A DNA stretch of 34,959 bases. Source: Lentisphaerae bacterium GWF2_44_16 (GTDB lineage: Bacteria; Verrucomicrobiota; Lentisphaeria; Victivallales; GWF2-45-14). Shown piece by piece: positions 15,738-23,633 of this stretch (position 1 is its first letter; each line of letters starts with the position of its first letter). Under the pieces are notes generated by a model, which was not told the origin of the DNA, made no database searches, and saw nothing but the letters and a program-made list of their open reading frames with translations. The position numbers and the translations under genes were made by a program. Location: NCBI GenBank assembly GCA_001803225.1, contig MHBF01000030.1:1-34959 (forward strand), read 5' to 3'.

Positions 15738-17162
15738 ATGGCAAGTATAAAGACGCCAAAAGATGTATTGGATCTTATCAAGAAGGAAGACGTAAAAGTC
15801 GTGGACCTTCGATTCATGGATTTTCCGGGATTGTGGCAGCATTATTCAATTCCGGCGAATGAGCTTGATGAGGGGATGTTTGTCAACGGACGCGGATTTG
15901 ACGGTTCAAGTATTCGCGGATGGCAGGCTATAAATGAGTCTGACATGCTCGTGAAGCCTGTTCCTGAAACTGCTTTCATAGATCCGTTCTTCATTCATAA
16001 GACACTTGTGCTCATTTGTAATATCTGTGATCCTATAACAGGCGAAGATTATACAAGAGATCCCCGCAATATAGCCAGAAAAGCGGAAAAGTATCTGAAG
16101 AGCCAGAATATAGCTGATACAGCATACTACGGGCCGGAAGCTGAATTCTTTATTTTTGATGAAGTGCGTTTTGATCAGAACGAACATGAGGGTTTCTATT
16201 TTGTTGATTCAGTTGAAGGACGCTGGAATACAGGCAGGGATGAAAAGCCGAACCTCGGTTACAAGCCCCGTTACAAGGAGGGTTATTTTCCTGTTCCTCC
16301 CACCGACAGCCAGCAGGACTTGAGAAGTGAAATGATGCTGATAATGGATCAGATAGGCCTGAATATAGAATGTCAGCACCATGAAGTAGCGACAGGCGGA
16401 CAGGCTGAAATAGATATGCGTTTCGCGCCGCTGGTACAGATGGCTGATAATGTTCTTAAATTTAAATATGCCATCAAGAACACAGCCAAAAAACATGGCA
16501 AAACTGTAACATTCATGCCCAAGCCGCTTTTCAAGGACAACGGCAGCGGCATGCACGTGCATTTTTCATTATGGAAAGACAACAAGAACCTGTTTGCCGG
16601 AGACGGATATGCCGGTATGTCCAAAATGGCGATGTACGTAATTGGCGGTCTTATCAAGCATGCTCCAGCTCTCCTTGCCTTCACGAATCCGACTACAAAC
16701 AGCTATAAGCGTCTTGTTCCGGGTTATGAAGCGCCGGTGAACCTTGCTTATTCAAGCCGTAACCGCAGCGCCGCGGTCAGGATACCGATGTATTCATCCT
16801 CGGAAAAGGCCAAGCGTATTGAATTCCGCTGTCCGGACCCGAGCTGCAACCCGTATCTGGCGTTTTCAGCCATGCTCATGGCGGCGATCGACGGCATCAA
16901 TAACAAGATTGATCCGGGTGCTCCGCTTGACAAGGATATTTATGATCTTCCGCCTCAGGAACTGGCTAAGATACCTCATACGCCGGGTTCATTGCGTGAA
17001 GCTCTTACGGCCCTTGAGGAAGACCATCAGTTCCTTCTTAAAGGCGATGTATTCACAAAGGATGTTATCGAGACATGGATTGACTACAAGATGAAAAATG
17101 AAGTCGAAGCTATGGACCTTCGTCCGCATCCGTGGGAATTCGCATTGTATTATGATATTTAA
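15738..17162 (+). CDS. glnA: glutamine synthetase, type I
   Basis: 474 residues, the usual GSI length. The enzyme makes glutamine from glutamate, ammonia and ATP as a cytoplasmic dodecamer. Landmarks in order are the N-terminal beta-grasp with [26 protein letters not shown], the ATP-binding [29 protein letters not shown] and the [10 protein letters not shown] glutamate/ATP loop. D-I-Y402-D-L-P-P carries the tyrosine that is adenylylated in GSI-beta enzymes, consistent with glnE lying next downstream. The ATG at 15738 follows an AGGAAAG-like ribosome site. Expression is probably sigma-54 dependent, and a strong terminator follows the stop. Confidence 0.97.
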   Translation: MASIKTPKDVLDLIKKEDVKVVDLRFMDFPGLWQHYSIPANELDEGMFVNGRGFDGSSIRGWQAINESDMLVKPVPETAFIDPFFIHKTLVLICNICDPITGEDYTRDPRNIARKAEKYLKSQNIADTAYYGPEAEFFIFDEVRFDQNEHEGFYFVDSVEGRWNTGRDEKPNLGYKPRYKEGYFPVPPTDSQQDLRSEMMLIMDQIGLNIECQHHEVATGGQAEIDMRFAPLVQMADNVLKFKYAIKNTAKKHGKTVTFMPKPLFKDNGSGMHVHFSLWKDNKNLFAGDGYAGMSKMAMYVIGGLIKHAPALLAFTNPTTNSYKRLVPGYEAPVNLAYSSRNRSAAVRIPMYSSSEKAKRIEFRCPDPSCNPYLAFSAMLMAAIDGINNKIDPGAPLDKDIYDLPPQELAKIPHTPGSLREALTALEEDHQFLLKGDVFTKDVIETWIDYKMKNEVEAMDLRPHPWEFALYYDI

Positions 17163-17188
17163 TTGCGGTTTTAACTGAACTGCAATTT

Positions 17189-17229
17189 GACGGGCCGCCT
17201 ACCTCCCCTTGGCGGCCCGTCTTTTTTTT
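17189..17229 (+). terminator. rho-independent terminator after glnA
   Basis: A perfect 11-base stem, GACGGGCCGCC (17189-17199) with GGCGGCCCGTC (17211-17221), closes an 11-base loop and is followed by eight T residues. It ends the glnA transcript 27 bases after the stop, so glnE is probably transcribed mainly from its own promoter. Confidence 0.95.
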
Positions 17230-17322
17230 GTTTCAAAAAAACAGACGCCGGGATAAAGCGGTATTTTTAAATTCATTTTAAAAGTGTATTGTAGCTTCAT
17301 TTGAGGAGTCTGTTAAAATCTG

Positions 17323-20300
17323 ATGAAACCTTCACTTGAAAAAATACTGGATTTTTCCGAAAACCTGGATAAGGAACTGGTCGAAAGGCATCTGCGTTAT
17401 CTTGATGACGCGTATTTCGAGCGTTTCAATATAGCACAGATATGCGGACACCTCGAAACACTCTCAGCGCTGTCCCGGGAGAACCCCGTTGAAGTCCTGC
17501 TTACTCATACCTATGGAAAAGAGCAGTCCGTCGAGTGTACAATCGTATCTTATGACTATTCAGGGGTTTTTTCCATAATCACGGGCATTCTGGCGGCAAT
17601 GGGCTTTAACATCATTTCGGGCGAAATATTCACATATAAGAATATAAAACCCGAGGCTTCCGGGAAAAAGTTACGGAGAAGGATGGCCCCTAAAAAAATA
17701 CAGAAGGAAGCCGCCAGGGAACGCCGCCAGATAATAGACCATTTTTCGGGGAAGATAAACAGCCGGCTTCAGGGGGATTTGTGGTTTGAGCAGTTCAGGG
17801 AAAAATTGAAGGCTGTCATAATTCTACTGGAAAAAGCCGATGAGACGTCGATAAAACTTGCCAGGGCGCAGGTCAATGAAATGGTTACGCGCTACCTTAT
17901 GGGCATTGACGCTTCCGGGTATTCAATGCTTTATCCCGTTCAGATAGAAATCGAAAACAATAATGAGACAGGGACGAAACTGAAAGTCGTTTCACAGGAT
18001 ACTCCGGCTTTTCTGTATGCGATGAGCAGTTCACTGGCTTTGCAGGGAATTTCAATTGAGTATGTCCGTATCCGCACTATTCTCGGAAGAATAGAGGACA
18101 TCATAATAGTAAACGACAAAAACGGCAATCACATAGAAGACCCGAAGGCGCTGGATAAACTTAAACTTACAGTGCTTATGACTAAACAGTTCACATACTT
18201 TCTGGATAAGGCGCCTGATCCGTATTCAGCTCTTTCGCGTTTTGAGCAGATAGTAGCTGATACGGTGGAACTTCCCGACAGCGGCAACTGGCTTAATATG
18301 CTTTCAGACCCGCATTCAATGGATAAGCTGGCAAAGGTACTGGGGGCCAGCGATTTTCTTTGGGAAGATTTCATACGTTTGCAGTATGAGGCGCTCATGC
18401 CGATATTGAAACCGCATGTCTCTGAAAAATCCATTGCAGGCCCTGCCGAAAACATTCCGGATAGACTTGCCGAGTTGCTCTCAAAGGCTTCTTCCTACGA
18501 AGAAAAGAAGACCTTTCTCAATGACTTTAAAAACAGGGAATCTTTCCTTATAGATTTGAATCATATCCTTGATCCGGAAAGTAATTTTAGAACGCTTTCC
18601 GAAAGTCTCAGCTGTCTGGCTGAAGCCATCGTCAGGGCTTCTTCAGACATAGTATATGAAGATATGACCGCAAAATACGGAAAACCTCTCAGCGTTGCGG
18701 GAATGGAAGCTTCTTATGCCATCTTCGGGCTCGGGAAAATGGGAGGCGCGGCACTGGGGTATGCTTCCGATATCGAATTATTATATATATACAGCGACAA
18801 CGGCAGAACAGACGGGGCACAATCCATAAACAATACTGAGTTCTTTTCAAACATGGTGCTGGAAGTGTCCAAATTTATAGTCGCCAAAAAGGAAGGCATA
18901 TTTAAAATAGATTTAAGGCTGAGGCCTTACGGTGAAAGCGGCCCCTTGGGTGTGAGTCTGGAAAATTTCTGCCGCTATTACGGGCCTGGCGGTACGGCGC
19001 ATTCTTATGAAAGGCTGGCGCTTGTGCGTCTCAGGGCCATCGGAGGAGATGAGGAGCTTGGAAAACAGGTGGAAAGACTGCGTGATGAGTTTGTGTATTC
19101 GCTTTCTCTTATTGATATGCAGGCTGTCAGAAAACTTAGAAAAGTGCAGTTCAGGGAAAAAGATATACCAGGGCAGTACAATGCCAAGTTCAGTCAGGGC
19201 GCGCTTGTTGACATTGAATATTCAGTCCAGCTTCTTCAGGTTATTTCAAGGGGCAAAAACGCACGGCTGATGACTCCGCGGATCCACAGCGCGCTTGAAG
19301 CGTTGAGAGATTCTGGAATACTTACAGCGGAAGAGCAGGAACAACTTAATGCGGCGTATGATTTTTTCAGGAACCTCATAAACGCGCTGAGAATGCTCAG
19401 GGGGTCCGCTAAAGATTTGTGTCTGCCGGGAGTCGATTCAGACGAATTCATGCATCTTGCCAGAAGAATGGGTTTTACCCAGAAAGGCGACTTGAGCGCG
19501 GCACAGCAATTGATGGTCGAATTTGAAACGCACACAGCTCTTGTCCGTTCATTTGTTGAGCGGCATCTCGGAAGAGATTCACTGCCCGCGCCTGAAATAG
19601 GAAATGTTGTGGACATTATAATAAATGATAATCTTCCTGAAGAAATTTACAGGCCTATATTGAAAAACGCGGGCTTTGAGAACGCCGACAGGGCTTTTAC
19701 AAATTTGAAGGGACTTGCCGGAACAGATCGCAGGAGGGAGCTTTTTGTAAAGCTGGCGGTGCTTGCGTGTGATATTCTAAGGCATGAACCGGACCCTGAT
19801 ATGGCGCTGAATAACTGGGAGCGTTTCACGCAATCGCTTCCAGATATACAATCTCATTTCAATCTTCTTTTTTCGCAACCCCGGCGTCTCGGGATACTTA
19901 TCGGTATATTTTCAAGGAGCCAGTTCCTGGCGGACACGCTTATTAAGAATCCGGTTTTTTTTGAATGGGTTACATCTCCTGACAACCTCTATAAAAAACA
20001 TAGTTGTGACGATCTGAAAGATGAACTCCGTTCAATAGCCTCGGAGTTTTCCTCAGATTCCGACTGGCTCTGTTCTATGAACAGGTTCAGGAAAAGGGAA
20101 ATGCTGAGAATAGGTACATGCGATATGTGTCTCAAATTTCCATTCAGGGACCTGACCCTTGACCTTGCAAACCTGGCAGGGTCCATTATAGATATCGCGC
20201 TGGAAAAAATCTGGAAGGGAATGATAAGAGAAAATCCGGAATGCGAAGAGGCCGCTCAGTGTTTCAGTGTTCTGGCATTCGGGAAGCTCGGCGGCAGCGA

Positions 20301-21132
20301 ACTCAATTACAGTTCCGATATAGATCTCTTGGGAATATATGACGAGGATAAATTCAAAAAAGCTGAAATATCGGGGAAAATCAAAGCATCTGAAATATTT
20401 TACCCGGTAATGGAAAAATTGAGAGACGAACTTTCCAGACATACGGAGGAAGGATATTCATACAGGGTTGACTTGCGTTTGCGTCCTTACGGCAGAAGCG
20501 GCCCTCTTGTGTCGTCCCTACGCTCTATAGTGTCTTATTATGCTTCTACGGCGGCCCTCTGGGAAATACAGGCGGCTTTGAAATTGAGACCGGTGGCCGG
20601 GAACATCGAAACGGGAAATAAATTAATGCTCGCCCTCGGGGATATTCTCAGCCGGGAGAGAAGCAGAGAAGAAGTTTTTACTTCCATCAGAAATTTGAGA
20701 GAAATTTCGGTAAGGAAACAGTCCAGCGGCAGGAACGCTTCATCAACGGACATAAAAAGCGGTATAGGAGGGATAAGAGAAGTAGAGTTTCTTGTTCAGG
20801 GACTGCAAATGATAAACGCCCATAAATATCCTTCGCTGATTAATGGAAACACTTTGAACTCCCTTGAGCTTCTACATGAAAACAAAATACTTTCAAGAGA
20901 AAAGGCAAAGCAATTGTCTGAGGATTACATTTTTCTGAGAGTCATAGAGCATTATCTTCAGATACTTGAAGATCAGCAACTCCATTCCCTTCCGGTGAAT
21001 CCTAAAGAACTTTCAGCATTGGCTAAACGTGTGCTGGGAATAAAAGAAGACTTTAATTCATTCAGCGTCAAGCTCAATGAATGCCTCTGCCGTGTACATA
21101 ATCTATACAGCGAGTATATTGAAAAAGACTGA
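17323..21132 (+). CDS. glnE: glutamine synthetase adenylyltransferase/adenylyl-removing enzyme with N-terminal ACT-like extension
   Basis: 1269 residues; typical GlnE is about 950-1000. From about residue 300 on it is a normal two-half GlnE. The first nucleotidyltransferase half (adenylyl-removing in E. coli) has G-L-G-K-M-G-G ... S-D483-I-E485-L-L. The second half (adenylylating) has F-G-K-L-G-G-S-E-L-N ... S-D999-I-D1001-L-L. Each is followed by D-L-R-L-R-P-Y-G and a helical domain. The first metal motif is thus D-x-E rather than D-x-D. The extra N-terminus has two ACT-like segments, about 68-110 (Y-D-Y-S-G-V-F-S-I-I-T-G-I-L, then I-I-S-G-E-I-F-T) and about 205-270 (S-Q-D-T-P-A-F-L-Y-A-M-S-S-S-L), separated by a basic helical linker. 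They resemble the glutamine-sensing ACT pair at the end of GlnD. It would control GlnA encoded just upstream. GAGGAG lies about 14 bases before the ATG. Confidence 0.93.
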   Translation: MKPSLEKILDFSENLDKELVERHLRYLDDAYFERFNIAQICGHLETLSALSRENPVEVLLTHTYGKEQSVECTIVSYDYSGVFSIITGILAAMGFNIISGEIFTYKNIKPEASGKKLRRRMAPKKIQKEAARERRQIIDHFSGKINSRLQGDLWFEQFREKLKAVIILLEKADETSIKLARAQVNEMVTRYLMGIDASGYSMLYPVQIEIENNNETGTKLKVVSQDTPAFLYAMSSSLALQGISIEYVRIRTILGRIEDIIIVNDKNGNHIEDPKALDKLKLTVLMTKQFTYFLDKAPDPYSALSRFEQIVADTVELPDSGNWLNMLSDPHSMDKLAKVLGASDFLWEDFIRLQYEALMPILKPHVSEKSIAGPAENIPDRLAELLSKASSYEEKKTFLNDFKNRESFLIDLNHILDPESNFRTLSESLSCLAEAIVRASSDIVYEDMTAKYGKPLSVAGMEASYAIFGLGKMGGAALGYASDIELLYIYSDNGRTDGAQSINNTEFFSNMVLEVSKFIVAKKEGIFKIDLRLRPYGESGPLGVSLENFCRYYGPGGTAHSYERLALVRLRAIGGDEELGKQVERLRDEFVYSLSLIDMQAVRKLRKVQFREKDIPGQYNAKFSQGALVDIEYSVQLLQVISRGKNARLMTPRIHSALEALRDSGILTAEEQEQLNAAYDFFRNLINALRMLRGSAKDLCLPGVDSDEFMHLARRMGFTQKGDLSAAQQLMVEFETHTALVRSFVERHLGRDSLPAPEIGNVVDIIINDNLPEEIYRPILKNAGFENADRAFTNLKGLAGTDRRRELFVKLAVLACDILRHEPDPDMALNNWERFTQSLPDIQSHFNLLFSQPRRLGILIGIFSRSQFLADTLIKNPVFFEWVTSPDNLYKKHSCDDLKDELRSIASEFSSDSDWLCSMNRFRKREMLRIGTCDMCLKFPFRDLTLDLANLAGSIIDIALEKIWKGMIRENPECEEAAQCFSVLAFGKLGGSELNYSSDIDLLGIYDEDKFKKAEISGKIKASEIFYPVMEKLRDELSRHTEEGYSYRVDLRLRPYGRSGPLVSSLRSIVSYYASTAALWEIQAALKLRPVAGNIETGNKLMLALGDILSRERSREEVFTSIRNLREISVRKQSSGRNASSTDIKSGIGGIREVEFLVQGLQMINAHKYPSLINGNTLNSLELLHENKILSREKAKQLSEDYIFLRVIEHYLQILEDQQLHSLPVNPKELSALAKRVLGIKEDFNSFSVKLNECLCRVHNLYSEYIEKD

Positions 21133-21133
21133 A

Positions 21134-23578
21134 CTATTGCCTGAATGTCGGCAATCCTCTAAGTTCGCGTGCCCTTATCGGGGAACCATCCGGATTTACG
21201 AGGCGGCATGTCAGGAATATGAGCAGATTTGTTTTACTGCTGCTTTTAGCTTTTGACTGGAAAGCCCTTCCTATCAGAGGAATGTCACCCAGTATCGGAT
21301 ACTGGTCGTTGATAGTGGCTGTTTCATCCTTTATTATGCCGCCGAGGATTATGGTCTCACCATCATATATTGAAACCGTAGTTTCGACAGTTCTTGCCTC
21401 AATAATGGGCATTCTTATAATATTGTCATAAGGAGTGTTTGTTACTGTTACCGAATAACTGTAATCTGTCCAGCCAACCCTCTCCTGTACTACGGGATTC
21501 ATTTCAAGAGTAATTGTATAACGGTCGGCATCAACATTCGGCCTTACTTTCAATATAATGCCTTCCTGCGTCGCGTCGCCGAACGTGGGAGTGGAACCTA
21601 CAAATATCGATGTGGTAGCAGATGTTCCACCGGTTGTAGAACTTGACTGGTTGGCTATTGTTGCTTCACCCCATTCTTCCGGGTAATAATATTCCGTTAC
21701 CATACGAATTGTGGCTTCCTGCCCGTTCAGTGTTGTAACTCTGGGTGTTGAAAGGACATCGCTGGTATCTGTCTGGTCAAGCGCGTGTATTACAGCGTTT
21801 ACAGTGGTACCGTCATGGTAAAAGGTCCCCCAGTTGAAAGCCTGGTCCGGTCTGGTGCCGGATGCTATATTTCCAACTCCGTTAGTACCGACATTTCTTA
21901 CCACATTGTCGTTGGCGTCATACAGATGCGCTCCATAGTGTTCATTTGGGTCAATTGGCCAGAAATGAGTGTTATCGACAGCCTGGGTTCTTGATATAGT
22001 ATATTGGAAACCCAATTCTTCCAGATCGTTCTGTCTGACTTCAACAAATTTTGTCTGTATAAGCACCTGAGGATCAACCGAGTCAAATTCATTATGAATG
22101 ATTTCCTCTATCTTTTTGAGGTTATCTGGAGTATTTGTCGCAATAAGGCGGCTTATTCGGTTGTCATAAACAATCTTGGAACCTGCGGGAAAATCAATAC
22201 CGCGGTTCTCAAAGTGTCTTTTAACTGTCTCGGCGTCGCTTCCGCCAATCTGATCAAGGGCTTCCTGGTCGAGAGGATAAATCTTGGTCTCCACTTCATC
22301 AAGAGGAACGTCTTTTGACGCAATTACAACAGCGTATTTTTCAACTCTGAACTTCAGATTTGAGCCGCGGCATATATATTCAATAGCTTTGCCCAGAGGT
22401 ATGTCGTTAACAACCATTGTCGCTGTAGGAACTGAGCTGCTGGCTGTTCCTTCGGTAACGGTGGTTGTTTCCGCGGCAGCTCCGCCATCCTCGGCTTTTT
22501 TTTCTGTTTTTTCAGCGCCGTCAGCAGCTGGCGTTTCTGTTTTTTCCGTTGTCTCGCCGCCTTCACCGCCGCCGGCACTGGGTGTACCGGAAAGACGCAG
22601 AAATATATTTACGCCGACCTTCTCAGGGTCAATGTCCTTGCTGCGTTTTTTCAGGTATTTTACAACGGTAGGTATGGTTGTTTCTACAAATTCGATGCTG
22701 TCGATAACGATATTATTGAGTTTTTGATGTATTTTATCTTCAGTTTCTATTTTCTGGACGGAAACATTATTCAGAGCACTTGTGTCGCCTGATAAAGTCC
22801 TTGGAACGACAGGTGTAACCATTTTCCATTCTACTTCCGCCAATCTTTCGTCACGGGTTGTTGTTGTGCGCTTATTTCCCTCAGCCAGAGTTTTGATGTT
22901 GATTTTTCTCAGAAAGTCAATAGCTTTGGTTTGATATGGGTCAATAAGCAATACTTCTTCAAATTTATCTCTTGCCCTGTCGTATTGTCCATCATTGTAA
23001 AAAACTTCTCCCTGTTTTAAGAGAACATCAATGCTGTAGGACCTTGTTTTTTCTTTCGGATCAACAGTTTCAGGGTCTTTTTCTTTTCTGTAAGTTACGA
23101 CATCCTTCATCTTATTGTAAATTGCGATGCGTTCATCCATTTTTGCTTTTGACGGGGGATATATTTTTATAGCTTCTTCGCAAAGTGAAACAGCCCTGTT
23201 ATATTCCTGGGCCTGCACAAGCTTTTCCGCCTGGGCCGCTATGTCTTCGGACCAGTAATAATAAGATCTGGAGATGGCTTCATTGCATTTATCTATTTTT
23301 TTCTGTATGTATTCACCGGCCGGACTGCATTTTCTGAGGGACTCGACAGCCTTCAGGTATTTGTCAACCGCTTCCTTGTAAGAGCTTTTGGCAAACGCGA
23401 CATTGCCTTCTTTTACAAATTCATCACCCCGCAGTTCAGCTTCCTGGCGTGAAACTGTTTCTCTTCCGGCTTCGCTCATATCAATTTTTGAACCGGTATT
23501 CTGTGAAACAGCTTTCTGAGAGAAAAGCATGAACAAAACCAAAAGCGGCATGAACTTGAGATATTTACTTACTGTCAT
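21134..23578 (-). CDS. secretin, Amuc_1098-like pilus outer-membrane protein (copy 2)
   Basis: 814 residues, ATG preceded by a strong AGGAGG. The signal peptide covers residues 1-25 (M-T-V-S-K-Y-L-K-F then hydrophobic, ending A-V-S-Q). A TPR-like helical region runs to about 240 (Y-F-N/Y-N-D-G-Q-Y-D-R-A-R-D-K-F-E-E-V-L), then secretin N-type domains interrupted by a Gly/Glu/Thr/Ala-rich linker, and the secretin channel domain at ~500-805. That domain has D-V-L-S-T-P-R-V-T-T-L-N-G-Q-E-A, then I-Y-D-G-E-T-I-I-L-G-G and I-P-L-I-G-R-A-F, with K-T-N-L-L-I-F-L-T near the end, all typical of type II/IV secretins. It would form a ring in the outer membrane. It is last in a six-gene array after a full-length paralogue; its stop is one base from the convergent glnE stop. 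Confidence 0.88.
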   Translation of the reverse strand: MTVSKYLKFMPLLVLFMLFSQKAVSQNTGSKIDMSEAGRETVSRQEAELRGDEFVKEGNVAFAKSSYKEAVDKYLKAVESLRKCSPAGEYIQKKIDKCNEAISRSYYYWSEDIAAQAEKLVQAQEYNRAVSLCEEAIKIYPPSKAKMDERIAIYNKMKDVVTYRKEKDPETVDPKEKTRSYSIDVLLKQGEVFYNDGQYDRARDKFEEVLLIDPYQTKAIDFLRKINIKTLAEGNKRTTTTRDERLAEVEWKMVTPVVPRTLSGDTSALNNVSVQKIETEDKIHQKLNNIVIDSIEFVETTIPTVVKYLKKRSKDIDPEKVGVNIFLRLSGTPSAGGGEGGETTEKTETPAADGAEKTEKKAEDGGAAAETTTVTEGTASSSVPTATMVVNDIPLGKAIEYICRGSNLKFRVEKYAVVIASKDVPLDEVETKIYPLDQEALDQIGGSDAETVKRHFENRGIDFPAGSKIVYDNRISRLIATNTPDNLKKIEEIIHNEFDSVDPQVLIQTKFVEVRQNDLEELGFQYTISRTQAVDNTHFWPIDPNEHYGAHLYDANDNVVRNVGTNGVGNIASGTRPDQAFNWGTFYHDGTTVNAVIHALDQTDTSDVLSTPRVTTLNGQEATIRMVTEYYYPEEWGEATIANQSSSTTGGTSATTSIFVGSTPTFGDATQEGIILKVRPNVDADRYTITLEMNPVVQERVGWTDYSYSVTVTNTPYDNIIRMPIIEARTVETTVSIYDGETIILGGIIKDETATINDQYPILGDIPLIGRAFQSKAKSSSKTNLLIFLTCRLVNPDGSPIRARELRGLPTFRQ

Positions 23579-23633
23579 TTAATCCTCCTGAAACGATTTT
23601 AGAGACTGAATTCATTCCGTAAAACCCGCATAA

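Noticed and set aside
22284..22727. Long open frame on the plus strand opposite the second secretin, rich in V, S, P and A
   Set aside because: It is a shadow of the Gly/Glu/Thr-rich linker codons of the secretin on the other strand; no ribosome site or conserved motif.
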